Shown: positions 15,246 to 24,472 of the stretch, piece after piece
How positions within the stretch are numbered: the stretch's first letter is position 1
How the letters are laid out: the number at the start of each line of letters is the position of its first letter
DNA from: Patescibacteria group bacterium
GTDB lineage: Bacteria > Patescibacteriota > Saccharimonadia > Saccharimonadales > UBA4665
Assembly: GCA_030271625.1 (NCBI GenBank)
Contig: JARXKN010000005.1
Coordinates: 1-42,979 of the forward strand
Direction of reading: 5' to 3'
Length of the DNA stretch: 42,979 bases
Program-made: the position numbers and the translations under genes
Notes under the pieces: generated by a model
What the model saw: the letters and a program-made list of their open reading frames with translations, nothing else
Databases searched by the model: none
What the model was told of the DNA's origin: nothing

Positions 15246-16015
15246 TGGCCGGAACAACCCTGTTTTTTGATAACAACAACCTACAGACTGCTAACATCAT
15301 CACGCAGTCAATTGACCACGCCAGTATTCCGCAGAAGGACGCAAAGTTGTACGCCTTGGCCCACGCCTCGGCCTCCACTATACCGTTCACCAGCTACCCC
15401 AGTAAGATGATTACGGTCACGGGGCGCATTTTCCACGATACCGTCGAGCAGCTAGATGACCTACTGGATACCTTCCGAGGCTACTTCACCAACACGGGCG
15501 CTAACTTAGACATTGGTTATAACAACGCTACCCGTCGCTACATCGCTACCGTCAATAGCCTGACCGTTGACCGACCGGGCGGCTTAACCTACGCTGATTT
15601 CAAGATAGAGTTTGTGGCTACCCAGCCCTTTGGCCAGAGTACAACCCCACTAACCCTCGTATCAGCGAGTGGTCGCACCGCCGCCACTTACACCGACTTG
15701 GTTACCTTCTCGGGAACCGCACCTTGGCAGCGGCCAGTCGTTACTATCACTTACACGACAGTCAGCGGTAATGGCAGCATAAACTTTGGTAATAATGCTA
15801 ACGGCCAGCAGCTGACTATCTCGGGCGCCCGCGCAGCCGGTGATGTGATTACCCTAGATGTCAGTAAGAAGTCAGTACAAGTTAATTACGTCGACTATCC
15901 CTTTACCGGCGCCTTCCCCGAGTTCCCGCCTGGCCCACAATCAATGAGCTATAGCGATGCCCTTGGTAGCCGGAACCTGACGTATAACGTGTCTTACTAC
16001 CCGCTGTATCTCTAA
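15245..16015 (+). CDS. distal tail (Dit) protein
   Basis: A 256-residue protein after the tape measure gene, where the Dit protein lies. The N-terminal half (VTGRIFHDTVEQLDDLLDTFRGYF, FKIEFVATQPFG) fits the tail-attachment domain, and the C-terminal half is a beta-rich galectin-like region. It would form the ring joining tube to baseplate. It ends in a 4-bp stop-on-stop overlap with the convergent adsorption operon. Confidence 0.8.
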   Translation: MAGTTLFFDNNNLQTANIITQSIDHASIPQKDAKLYALAHASASTIPFTSYPSKMITVTGRIFHDTVEQLDDLLDTFRGYFTNTGANLDIGYNNATRRYIATVNSLTVDRPGGLTYADFKIEFVATQPFGQSTTPLTLVSASGRTAATYTDLVTFSGTAPWQRPVVTITYTTVSGNGSINFGNNANGQQLTISGARAAGDVITLDVSKKSVQVNYVDYPFTGAFPEFPPGPQSMSYSDALGSRNLTYNVSYYPLYL

Positions 16016-16719
16016 ATAAAACCTAAGAAATTATTCTGGCCGTTCGTGGTGGCGTAAGTAGTGCCTGAGGTCGTCCACAAGCCACTGTCAGCCCTTCTAA
16101 CGGCTACAGTCACGTCATACTGCTTATTACTCACTAAGTTGCTTAGATTGATTACAAAGAGGCCGCTGCCGCTGACCGGTATGTCGTGGTGACCGCCGCC
16201 GTCGTAAGCATTTGACCACCAGCTGACGTAATCACAGTTAGCATCAGCTGCCCAGTTAATGGTGAGCGCTTGGTCAGTAACGCCGTTTAGGTAGAACTGG
16301 GTGATGTTAGCATAGCGGGCAATGTTAGTCAGCGCCATTGACCAGTTGACCTGGCCGGCAGTGCCGACGTACGGGCCGTCCTGCGCATCGTGATAGTACG
16401 ATAGGCCGATGGTGCGGGTACCGTCGCTGTTGTGACCTATCCAAAACTGGTCACCGTTGGCTAAGAAGTAGTTAGTGCCGACACCGGGGTTAAAGTCATA
16501 GCTTGTGCTACGGTTCTGCTGGCTACCGTCGATAATATAGAAGCCGGGGGTTTGATTATAGTTATAAACATGGCCAGCGCTTTGGTTGCAGGTCATGTAT
16601 AGCTGGACTTGGACTAAGCTACGGTTGTTAGCCGTATCGACTTGCACCTCGGTAGCCGTCATAACGAGGTTGAACCGGCCGCCGTAAGTTGCGGTGTAGG
16701 TAGTAGATGAGCTAGCCAC
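16012..16719 (-). CDS. minor structural protein with FN3-like C terminus
   Basis: A 235-residue beta-rich protein. Residues 1-130 look like a jelly-roll or receptor-domain type (TYGGRFNLVMTATEVQV, TRTIGLSYYHDAQDGP), and 145-230 have the pattern of a fibronectin-III module (ALTINWAADANCDYVSWW, YDVTVAVRR). Resembles DUF859-type siphovirus structural proteins, though that match is tentative. Last gene of the adsorption operon, probably a tail-tip or fibre component. Confidence 0.6.
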   Translation of the reverse strand: MASSSTTYTATYGGRFNLVMTATEVQVDTANNRSLVQVQLYMTCNQSAGHVYNYNQTPGFYIIDGSQQNRSTSYDFNPGVGTNYFLANGDQFWIGHNSDGTRTIGLSYYHDAQDGPYVGTAGQVNWSMALTNIARYANITQFYLNGVTDQALTINWAADANCDYVSWWSNAYDGGGHHDIPVSGSGLFVINLSNLVSNKQYDVTVAVRRADSGLWTTSGTTYATTNGQNNFLGFI

Positions 16720-16721
16720 GG

Positions 16722-17165
16722 TTAACCCTGTCGGCCGACGGCTAGTACGTCCCAGTTAGCATCTTGCGAGTTGTATATCATACCCAAGTAAATGACTTTA
16801 CCACCGGTCGTGGTAGTGGGTAAGGTAACCCCGATAGCCCTGTATATAGCGTTGTAGGCAATCGATTGGCCACCGCCATTGTCCTTGATGCGCACAACAA
16901 GACCCTGGCCGTTAATCGGTGTACCGGCTGGGGTGGCTAAGGTCGTTCCGACAGCCAGCGCTGTACAACAAAAGATGTCAGTGGTATCGACGTTGGGCGT
17001 TAAGGTGGCGCTCGATGTCACGCTGGTAGTACGTTTAGCAGTCATTAATGGAACAAGCGACGATAATAGCACCTTCTTGTCGGTGTTCGACCCCATATCA
17101 AGTACGACAATGTAGTCATCGGTTGTTGGTGATGCGTCTGGTGGCAGGGCGGATATTTTAGGCAT
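16722..17165 (-). CDS. tail fibre/appendage protein
   Basis: A 147-residue protein whose N terminus (MPKISALPPDASPTTDDYIV) is the familiar start of phage fibre or spike attachment regions, followed by a beta-rich domain (VVRIKDNGGGQSIAYNAIY). Probably a short fibre or a virion-docking subunit for the neighbouring beta proteins. It sits 2 bp from the next gene. Confidence 0.6.
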   Translation of the reverse strand: MPKISALPPDASPTTDDYIVVLDMGSNTDKKVLLSSLVPLMTAKRTTSVTSSATLTPNVDTTDIFCCTALAVGTTLATPAGTPINGQGLVVRIKDNGGGQSIAYNAIYRAIGVTLPTTTTGGKVIYLGMIYNSQDANWDVLAVGRQG

Positions 17166-17184
17166 AGTCTTCTCTCTTATTAGT

Positions 17185-20100
17185 TTAGCTTGGAGTGCTT
17201 GGGTTGTTGACCGTCTGCTGGGCTATCAGGCCACGGGTTAGCTTCTCGAAATCAGGGTTCAAGCTTGGCGGTAGGATACCGAGCGTCAGGGTGGCGGCCG
17301 ATGGCGTGTACTCGACGCGGACAATCTGGGCGGTTAGGGTGTCGACAAAGGTGCCGTAACCGTTGAAGCCGACGATTTGGCCCGGCTTGAACTTAGTGAT
17401 GTCCATCGTGGTATCGAGTATGGTGACGGTCGTTTGGTACTGTTCAGCCTGCTGTGACGATACGGCGTTGTTACCGATAGCATTAGCGGTGGCTTGTATC
17501 GTAACGCGGTTGTCACTGCGCCTGTCTAAGCGCTGGCCGTACAGCGTAATGCTGCTATTCCCTTTGTAGACGCTAAAGAGGTTAACCCCAGCGGTGGCAC
17601 CACCAGAGAAATAGACGGTGTTCTTGATGTTCTCGATAGTGGCAATTATCGTGAGGGCGTTGATGTGCTTGCCGTTGGTCAGCGTAAAGTCGGGAGTGCT
17701 AGCGGTATTCTTGAAGTACAGGACATCGGTACCCAAATCGACGTAATAGTAGAAGCTGCTCGGCGCTAGGCTGAGGGCTGTGGTAATAACCTCGTAAATG
17801 CTGGCAGTGTTAAAGGTGTAGCTAATTGCCAAACCGGTGGCATCAACTGAACCAGCGGTGTACTTAACCAGTCCACCCTGGGCGGTGTAGCTGTCGATGG
17901 CTGGCTTGACCATGCCGTTACTAGGGTCGGCCGTCGAGTAAGTGACCGTCGAGGCAGCCCCATTTAGCAGTAGGTAGTTATCCAGTTCTTGGCCATCGGA
18001 GTAGGCGTACACCCGTATCGTGTCTTGGTCTTTGTCGCCACCAAATGACGCCTCCCAGCGTTCCATCTCGCCCATAAACATTGATTTGCCATTAGGGTAG
18101 TACTGGCTAAACTCGAAGACCTGTATTTTGTTACCGTTCTTAATAAGGGTGCTACCCAGCCCGGCGCCGACGATGTTTACGGCACCCTCGGTCAAAATGG
18201 AATCACCAGCCTCAGTTTGCAATGGGTTATTTGACTCATCGTTAATGCTGCCAGCCGAGATGAGAGGGCTTGTATCGGGTGATACTGCTACGTCGATGGT
18301 GATACCGACACCGGTGGTGTTGATGTTCTGGGCAAAGCCAAAGTCAGATATTACATTTGGTAGTAAGCCAAGGTAAGTACCGGCCCGGTTGTAAACTTTG
18401 TATATGTGCGTCTTTGGTACCGGCGCACTCTTTACTAAGTAGGCCCGGCCCGACTCATAGGCATAGCCAATACCCACCAGGTGAGTGATACCGGAGATGT
18501 TCTTGGTAAACGATTGCTGCAGTCGTCCTATACCTGTTTGGGTGGTAGTAACCGCCTTTTGTAACCTGGCGGTACCGGACTCGCTTCTAACTAGGTTAGC
18601 GGCTAGGCGAGCGATACCGGTGCGGGTGGCAGTGAGTACCTGCGCTAGGCGACTAATTCCGGTAACGGTGCTAGTGCGGGTGCTCGCTAGGCGGGTAATA
18701 CCCGGCTGGGTGAAGCTTAACACCTTCTGAAGGCGTGCAATACCTGACTCAGTTGTCACGATGGCTTTTGATAATCGAGCGACACCTGATTGGCTAGCCG
18801 TCAATAACTTGGCTAGCCGCGCAACTGCCGACTGAGTCTTAGTGAGGTTGGAAGCTAGGCGCCCGACACCCGATAGCGTGGTTGTTACCACCTTGGTTAG
18901 CCGAGCAGTACCTGCCTGAGTTCTAGTAACAGCAATACGGAGGTTAGAAACACCAGAAATGGTAAGCGTCAACGCTTTCTGTATGCGCGCGGTGCCGGAC
19001 TCTGTCTTAGTCGCTACACCAGTTAATCGAGCAACGCCAGCTTGAGTGGCGGTCAGAACTTTGCTTAGGCGGGCGACGCCGGGTTGCGTCTTACTAAAGG
19101 CTTTGGCTAGACGGGCAATAGCGGGCTGAGTGGCTGTAAGCGTTTTGCTAAGCCGGGCGACACCGGACTCAACGGTACTGAGCGCCTTAGACAGACGGGC
19201 AATACCAGCTTGGCTAGCTGTGATTATTTTGCTTAGGCGGGTAATACCCGGCTGGGTCTTGGTGAATATTTGCGATAATCGAGCGATACCGAGTTGGGTT
19301 TTGGTTATTGTCTGCTTTAGACGGGCAATGGCGGGCTGGGTAGCGGAACGGCCAATATAGTTAACATTGTCTATGGTGGCGCTGGTTAGAGCGTTATTGG
19401 TTGCGGTCTGGTAGCCAACCACTACTCCTCTGTAAGCGTTCGGAACGGCTGCAATCTGTGAACCAAAAACTGTCCAGCTTAAACCGTCGGTAGAGGTGTC
19501 CCAGTATATGGTTCCAGCCGATAAAGAGTGCCGAATTCTGAGCCATTGGTGGTTTGTTGCATTGTATGTAGCTGAAGCGACAAGTGTATTCTGATTATAG
19601 TAAGCGTTGAGATTTCCGCCTTGAATCTGAAAATCTGCAATGAAGTTGCTACTATTGTCTTTTATAACTATGGGGTAGAAGAAAGCATTTGCACCGGCAC
19701 TGTAACTAACAAGCTGCATTGATAACTGCCCGTCGGTAAAGTCGTACACCTTTAGCGATTCTAAGTAGAATGACGCATTTGTTGAACTACCAGTGGCTTG
19801 CCCACCACTGGTTGTATAGTTAGATGCCGTAGTCCACTTGGAGAACGTGCCGGACGAGAAGTCATCAAAGAGTTTGCTGATAGGGATGGCCAGCGCTGCC
19901 TTACCGGTCTGAGTCGCCGTGACGCCAATCTTTGTAAGCCGAGCGATACCAGAACTAGAATTAGTTACGGTAGCTGATAGTCTCGCCTTACCTGTTTGGG
20001 TACTTATAAGAGCCTTAGATAAGCGGGTCACACCTGATTGAGATGACGGAATGACTTTGCTTAATCTGCTCACACCGGTGCTAGTTTTGGTACGGAGCTG

Positions 20101-21639
20101 AGCGATACGGGATACACCACCGATTGTAGTGCTTAGAGCTTTTTGTAGCCGGGCGACACCATATAGTGTTGCAGCCCCGGTTCCATTTAAGTGGCTAACT
20201 CCCACTTGGGTTTTAGATAATACTTTGGTTAGCCGGGCGACACCACTATTTGTTTTTGAGAACACTTGAGCAATGCGAGACACACCATTGAGCGATGTTG
20301 AGAATATCTTTTGCAGGCGGGCGGTTCCAGACTCTGTTTTTAAAGCAATACCAGTCAATCGGGCTACACCGGTGTTAGTTTTAGTGCCAGCGATTAATAG
20401 TCTGGCCGTACCCGTTTGCGTCTTGGTAAACACCAGCGCCAGGCGGGCGGTTCCAGTTTGGGTATATTTAAAGATACCCGTAAGACGCGCTCGTCCTGCA
20501 ACGGGGTTGCTCTTGTATAATTCTTGGAAGTAAATATTGTTTGTACTACCGCCATCAAGCCAGCTCGTACCGTCCCAGTACAGTATCCCGCCTGGCGTGA
20601 AGCTTGCAACCGTTGAGAATCGTAACAAATAATCATTACTATCGTCATACGCACCACTACGGTCGAATACCATCCAGTATTTAGTACCAGTGGTAAGGCT
20701 TGGCCCGCTCGACCAGTTAAAATCACACAGTACCCCGCCGACATGCCAGTCAAGAGAGTTACCTGAGATGCCATTATCAGCGGTTGCGATTGCGGTGCCA
20801 GGAAGGCCGCTACTATCGGAATAAAGGGTTAAAGTTGCGTTGTCGGTGGATAGGTAGCCATTGCCCAGTTTGACCCGTATCTTACTTAAGGGCGCTGTTA
20901 CAGTAGGAATAAAGGCTTGAGCAAGCTTTGGTTGGTAGGTTTGGCCAAAAAAGAAGTTGCTATCATCTAAGGTCTGACTCTGGTCAACGCCGCCTGAGCC
21001 GGTAGTGCTAACGACCCGCAGCCGGGCAATACCAGCTTGGGTTTTGGCTACAGTCTTTGACAAACGGGCGATAGCAGGTTGTGTCTTAGCTATTAGCACT
21101 TGGAGACGAGCAGTTGCCGGTTGTGCAATACTGACAGCCTTTTGCAGCCGAGCAGTAGCTAGCTGAGTTTTGGTATAGATACCAGTGAGCCTTGCGACAC
21201 CGGTATTAGCCGCAGTAAATACTTTAGCTATGCGGCTAATACCGGAAATCTGTTTCGTGAACGCCTGGGCGATACGCGCAATACCCGGCTGAGTCTTGGT
21301 GAAGCTCTTAGTTAAACGCGCCGCCGCAGTTTGAGAGGCGGTTAACACTTTGGATAGGCGTGCAGTGCCGGACTCTAGGCGAGCGTATATACCGGTTAGC
21401 CGGGCGACACCTGGAATTGTGGTTGTTAGCGCTTTTGATAACCTTGCGATACCGGTTTGGGTCTTGGTAAACACCTGAGATAGGCGCGCTACACCAGATT
21501 GCGTCTTGGTTAGCGACTTCTGAAGCCGTGCCGTACCGGGCTGGGTGCTAGTCCCCGTAATAGCTAATCGGCCTAGTCCAGTCTGGGTTTTAGTCCCAGT
21601 GAAGCTTGTTGCTGGGCCGAAGAGTAGTAAGAGGCTCAT
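17185..21639 (-). CDS. giant repeat-bearing baseplate hub/tail protein
   Basis: A 1484-residue protein. Residues 15-210, 378-584 and 764-1071 consist of a 14-residue tandem repeat (pattern TxTQxGxARLxKxx) with the key Arg every 14 residues: 14, 15 and 22 copies, 51 in total. Two globular inserts separate the blocks: 215-380 (choice-of-anchor-like, AQAFIPTVTAPLSKIRVKLG) and 588-763 (LamG-like jelly roll, DDFSSGTFSKW, GTIYWDTSTDG). Residues 1076-1484 resemble the siphovirus Gp37-like/tail-hub domain (YKVYNRAGTYLG, GEMERWEASFGGDKDQD). The repeats probably form a long rigid stalk carrying sugar-binding domains. Having hub at the C terminus and stalk at the N terminus is unusual. Confidence 0.8.
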   Translation of the reverse strand: MSLLLLFGPATSFTGTKTQTGLGRLAITGTSTQPGTARLQKSLTKTQSGVARLSQVFTKTQTGIARLSKALTTTIPGVARLTGIYARLESGTARLSKVLTASQTAAARLTKSFTKTQPGIARIAQAFTKQISGISRIAKVFTAANTGVARLTGIYTKTQLATARLQKAVSIAQPATARLQVLIAKTQPAIARLSKTVAKTQAGIARLRVVSTTGSGGVDQSQTLDDSNFFFGQTYQPKLAQAFIPTVTAPLSKIRVKLGNGYLSTDNATLTLYSDSSGLPGTAIATADNGISGNSLDWHVGGVLCDFNWSSGPSLTTGTKYWMVFDRSGAYDDSNDYLLRFSTVASFTPGGILYWDGTSWLDGGSTNNIYFQELYKSNPVAGRARLTGIFKYTQTGTARLALVFTKTQTGTARLLIAGTKTNTGVARLTGIALKTESGTARLQKIFSTSLNGVSRIAQVFSKTNSGVARLTKVLSKTQVGVSHLNGTGAATLYGVARLQKALSTTIGGVSRIAQLRTKTSTGVSRLSKVIPSSQSGVTRLSKALISTQTGKARLSATVTNSSSGIARLTKIGVTATQTGKAALAIPISKLFDDFSSGTFSKWTTASNYTTSGGQATGSSTNASFYLESLKVYDFTDGQLSMQLVSYSAGANAFFYPIVIKDNSSNFIADFQIQGGNLNAYYNQNTLVASATYNATNHQWLRIRHSLSAGTIYWDTSTDGLSWTVFGSQIAAVPNAYRGVVVGYQTATNNALTSATIDNVNYIGRSATQPAIARLKQTITKTQLGIARLSQIFTKTQPGITRLSKIITASQAGIARLSKALSTVESGVARLSKTLTATQPAIARLAKAFSKTQPGVARLSKVLTATQAGVARLTGVATKTESGTARIQKALTLTISGVSNLRIAVTRTQAGTARLTKVVTTTLSGVGRLASNLTKTQSAVARLAKLLTASQSGVARLSKAIVTTESGIARLQKVLSFTQPGITRLASTRTSTVTGISRLAQVLTATRTGIARLAANLVRSESGTARLQKAVTTTQTGIGRLQQSFTKNISGITHLVGIGYAYESGRAYLVKSAPVPKTHIYKVYNRAGTYLGLLPNVISDFGFAQNINTTGVGITIDVAVSPDTSPLISAGSINDESNNPLQTEAGDSILTEGAVNIVGAGLGSTLIKNGNKIQVFEFSQYYPNGKSMFMGEMERWEASFGGDKDQDTIRVYAYSDGQELDNYLLLNGAASTVTYSTADPSNGMVKPAIDSYTAQGGLVKYTAGSVDATGLAISYTFNTASIYEVITTALSLAPSSFYYYVDLGTDVLYFKNTASTPDFTLTNGKHINALTIIATIENIKNTVYFSGGATAGVNLFSVYKGNSSITLYGQRLDRRSDNRVTIQATANAIGNNAVSSQQAEQYQTTVTILDTTMDITKFKPGQIVGFNGYGTFVDTLTAQIVRVEYTPSAATLTLGILPPSLNPDFEKLTRGLIAQQTVNNPSTPS
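18427..19350 (-). repeat. 14-residue (42-bp) coding repeats, block 3, 22 copies
   Basis: Protein residues 764-1071. The Arg (or its replacement) falls at 773, 787, 801 and so on to 1067 with no shift in register; N899, H1053 and Y1067 are the exceptions. Codons differ between copies, so it is an old, selected protein repeat, not a fresh DNA expansion. Confidence 0.9.
19888..20508 (-). repeat. 14-residue (42-bp) coding repeats, block 2, 15 copies
   Basis: Protein residues 378-584, key Arg at 385, 399, 413 and on to 567, with His at 483. The last unit (near 582) is shifted by one residue, the only break in register. Confidence 0.9.
21010..21597 (-). repeat. 14-residue (42-bp) coding repeats, block 1, 14 copies
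   Basis: Protein residues 15-210, with Arg at 24, 38, 52 and on to 206 in exact 14-residue steps. It follows a short hydrophobic N terminus (MSLLLLFGP). Confidence 0.9.
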
Positions 21640-21652
21640 TGGTTGCCCCTGT

Positions 21653-22015
21653 TTATGGTGTAGTTATTGAGATGTCAATTATGCCACTTTGGGCTATAGC
21701 GGCCGCACCGTCAGTTCGGGCAGCTGTGAAGCCCAGACCTGTGCTAGCTGAGGTACCTTCAAACACAATCAACAAAATACCAGCGTTAGTATTTATTATA
21801 TTGGTGTAGCTAACAAAGTTAGTGCCTATACTGCTCATTCCAGACGGTAGATTACCTGACGATATAGTCACGGCTACTAAGCCACCGATTGACTGACTCC
21901 ACGTTATCCGCTTGCGGTATTCTTTCCAGTTGCCGTAGTCATATACTGTCCAGCCGTTCGCATCGGTGGTCTTACTAAAGTTCTGCTGTAATTGAGTTAA
22001 GCGTGTTCGTGCCAT
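21653..22015 (-). CDS. small virion/adsorption protein
   Basis: A 120-residue protein starting MARTRLTQLQQNFSKTTDAN, with a central WKEYRKRITWSQSIGG and a beta-rich end (GIIDISITTP). Lies between the giant hub protein and two fibre-type genes, and its start overlaps the upstream stop. Probably a tail-tip component; no family recognised. Confidence 0.6.
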   Translation of the reverse strand: MARTRLTQLQQNFSKTTDANGWTVYDYGNWKEYRKRITWSQSIGGLVAVTISSGNLPSGMSSIGTNFVSYTNIINTNAGILLIVFEGTSASTGLGFTAARTDGAAAIAQSGIIDISITTP

Positions 22016-22398
22016 TATGCAACCTCGTAGAACCCAGCTATACGGTAGACATGGCCGTTTGCCGGGGTTAAATTGTTGGTAACATTGGTAACACTAGCGG
22101 TAGTAGTAGATTGAAGCTTTGATTGGAGCATTGCACCAGTAGAGCCGTCTTCCCGGCCACTAGCTATAAAACCGATACCACTTCGGTGAGTTGTTGGTAA
22201 ACTGAATATAGTTCCCGTTGCTGTACCGACTGTTGTCACAGTAATATCAACAGTAAAGAAGGTTATTTTACCGAGTTGTTGATACCGACCAGCAGCCGAT
22301 ACAGCTGTAAAAGCCCCTGTTGATGCAGTTATTGTTGGAGTCCATGTACCAAATGCGTCTCCATTTGTTCCTATCTGACCGGTTCGTATTTGTGCCAT
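22015..22398 (-). CDS. fibre tip-like protein
   Basis: A 127-residue beta-rich protein. WTPTITASTGAF, GRYQQLGKITFFTVDITV and the end GHVYRIAGFYEVA resemble the C-terminal head domain of the 401-residue fibre upstream (YTPTIAGFSV, GRLVTLRHRQ). It may be an extra receptor-binding head that trimerises with or replaces it. Good SD (AAGGAG). Confidence 0.6.
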   Translation of the reverse strand: MAQIRTGQIGTNGDAFGTWTPTITASTGAFTAVSAAGRYQQLGKITFFTVDITVTTVGTATGTIFSLPTTHRSGIGFIASGREDGSTGAMLQSKLQSTTTASVTNVTNNLTPANGHVYRIAGFYEVA

Positions 22399-22408
22399 AA
22401 TTTACTCC

Positions 22409-23614
22409 TTAAATTTCGTACACCAACGTAAAGTCCAAGCCTTTACCGCCAGCAGCAGTCCAAGACGCAGCCGTACCAGCAGTTTTGGAAAGCGTTATTG
22501 TGGTAGTTGCTACGCCTATAGTAGCGGTACCTGGTGTTGTGACTTGAGCCGAGTTATCAATGGTATTGTCAGACGTTACACCCCATATCATGCCGGTAAT
22601 ATTGGCTGAAGTTACTGGAGCTGTAGTTGTAAACGTAGTGGCATTACTGGTACCTAGTCCAGTTTGTCGATGCCGTAGCGTTACTAATCTTCCGTTTATG
22701 TTGAACCTCGGTATCGCTGTTGGAGCGACTGAAAAACCCGCTATTGTGGGCGTGTAGTTAAACCACTGCGGAAAGCTTACTGGGCTTGCCTGCTTTGAGT
22801 AGTAAGCACTCGTAATAGTTGCATTTGCTAACGTGTAGTCAGAACCACCAGTAATGGTGAGTGTTGTGGCAGTAACTGCTGTTATGTAAAAGTATAAGTA
22901 ACCGGCTCCCTGTTTTAGTCGCAACTTATCGCTAACACTTATGAAGCTAGTATAGTCAACAGGTGTAGTGATAGTAGTAGCACTGGCAAATAACAGCGTA
23001 CCGGGGAATAACACCCAGCCACCATCGTCAGCCACTAGTACGGCCGGAGTTCCGCCAACGGCACTAGCGTGAACCCCATCGACTGTATCCGAGTTACCAC
23101 TTGAGCCAGTGCTGAACTGGTAGTTAACCCTTACCACGTCACCTGTCACTGGAGCAGTCGTAAACGTAAACGTACCAGCACCGGGGCTGGTTTCGGCGTA
23201 GTCGGTTGTCTTAATCTGGGCGACACCGTTCAAGAACACTTCTAGGCTATTAGCGACGTACTTAGCTTGCAAGGTCGTGAACAGGGTCGTGGCACCGTTA
23301 ACCGTACCGGTAGGCGTTTCCTGCACTATCTGGCTGTTTGTACCAACTATGTAGGCTGAGTTAGTGGTTTCGTAGTCAACTACTAAGACATCGCCCGTAG
23401 CCGGGGCGTACTGCATCGTGAAGGCTTGGACACCCTCTACAAAGTCGATACCACTGCCAGGAGCGAGCCGTTGTCCGTTTAGATAGACCTTTAGGCTGCC
23501 AGTCGCAAACGTACTTGCCGTCGTGTAGGCCGTGTTAGCACCGTTAACCAGACCGCCAGGCGTTTCATTACGAATAATGCTAGTGCTGCCCACCTGTGGG
23601 GCAAAGACACTCAT
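22409..23614 (-). CDS. tail fibre with duplicated domain
   Basis: A 401-residue fibre. Residues 14-81 and 96-167 are two copies of one beta domain (NETPGGLVNGANTAY / QETPTGTVNGATTLF; SLKVYLNGQRL / SLEVFLNGVAQ; TGDVLVVDY / TGDVVRVNY). A collar-like SDTVDGVHASAVGG follows at about 175, a motif frequent in phage tail fibres, and then a C-terminal beta head (320-401). It probably binds the host receptor. Confidence 0.7.
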   Translation of the reverse strand: MSVFAPQVGSTSIIRNETPGGLVNGANTAYTTASTFATGSLKVYLNGQRLAPGSGIDFVEGVQAFTMQYAPATGDVLVVDYETTNSAYIVGTNSQIVQETPTGTVNGATTLFTTLQAKYVANSLEVFLNGVAQIKTTDYAETSPGAGTFTFTTAPVTGDVVRVNYQFSTGSSGNSDTVDGVHASAVGGTPAVLVADDGGWVLFPGTLLFASATTITTPVDYTSFISVSDKLRLKQGAGYLYFYITAVTATTLTITGGSDYTLANATITSAYYSKQASPVSFPQWFNYTPTIAGFSVAPTAIPRFNINGRLVTLRHRQTGLGTSNATTFTTTAPVTSANITGMIWGVTSDNTIDNSAQVTTPGTATIGVATTTITLSKTAGTAASWTAAGGKGLDFTLVYEI

Positions 23615-24471
23615 TAGATTACCTCGGTGTTGATTACCAGACCGGTGGCCGGGGCAGTCAGCCCGGTGGCAGTTGTAGTACAGGCGTGAGAGGCGGCGGT
23701 ATTAAACACTATTGGTGATACGAGCGACTTATCTAAGTAGCCGTTCGGGGGAATCGGAAAGCTCTTTTTAGGTGTTGTCGTACCGAGTGTGACTGAGCCG
23801 GTCGCTAGGTCAAATAACTGCCAGTAAGCAATCACACTGTTGGGGTTGTAGACGTTAACATCGTAGAGCTTGGTGGCAGTGGTCTTCATAGCTGTGACGG
23901 TGGCAAGCTGGGCGGGCGCAAAGTACGAGGTAGTCACAGGGGCATAGGATACTGTTGAGGTCAGTGGGTCGTACGGTAACAACGTGTAGTTAGGGGTAAC
24001 TGTGGCGCTGCCAACAATAGCCGTCGATAGCTTAATGCGTAGTCCCTGCCAGCCGTTGTTAAGGACTAGGAACTGTTTGTTGGTAGAAGCTACTAAGGTG
24101 TAAGGTAGCGAAATCGTAGTAAAGTTAGCAGAGGTAGGGTCAACGACTTGGCTGGGGGTTATAGTTACCCAGGTGGAGTTGTCATAGGTAACTTCAAAGG
24201 TGATTGCACCGCCAGTAATAGTCGAGGTCTGCGTTAGCTGAACTAACGTCGCAGGGCTACCACCAGTCGTAAAGATGTTCTGTGTAGCGTTTAGGGCTGT
24301 AGCGCTGTTCCATGCGGTGAGGGTCGCTGAGTAGTTACCAGCATCACCACCGCTGGGTATCATCAACTGACGGTCGGCAATGCTATCAGCGAAGACGGCT
24401 ACTACGTTTGGAGTACCAGCGGCAGCGTTAGCACCAGTGGTGGCATAGGCATTGCGTGCTGTTTCTGCCAT
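23614..24471 (-). CDS. virion structural protein, beta-rich
   Basis: A 285-residue Thr/Ala/Ser-rich protein. The middle (ITFEVTYDNSTWVTITPSQV, GWQGLRIKLST) has the look of phage structural beta domains and the end (PKKSFPIPPNGYLDKSLVSP) resembles small fibre-associated modules. It is in the adsorption operon just ahead of the fibre. No exact family recognised. Confidence 0.6.
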   Translation of the reverse strand: MAETARNAYATTGANAAAGTPNVVAVFADSIADRQLMIPSGGDAGNYSATLTAWNSATALNATQNIFTTGGSPATLVQLTQTSTITGGAITFEVTYDNSTWVTITPSQVVDPTSANFTTISLPYTLVASTNKQFLVLNNGWQGLRIKLSTAIVGSATVTPNYTLLPYDPLTSTVSYAPVTTSYFAPAQLATVTAMKTTATKLYDVNVYNPNSVIAYWQLFDLATGSVTLGTTTPKKSFPIPPNGYLDKSLVSPIVFNTAASHACTTTATGLTAPATGLVINTEVI

Positions 24472-24472
24472 C

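Noticed and set aside
18427-21597. Periodic 42-bp repeats suggestive of a CRISPR-like or DNA satellite array.
   Set aside because: Period and conservation are at protein level in one open frame, without spacers or cas genes.
17185-24471. Diversity-generating retroelement targeting the adsorption genes.
   Set aside because: No reverse transcriptase or template repeat is visible in the window.
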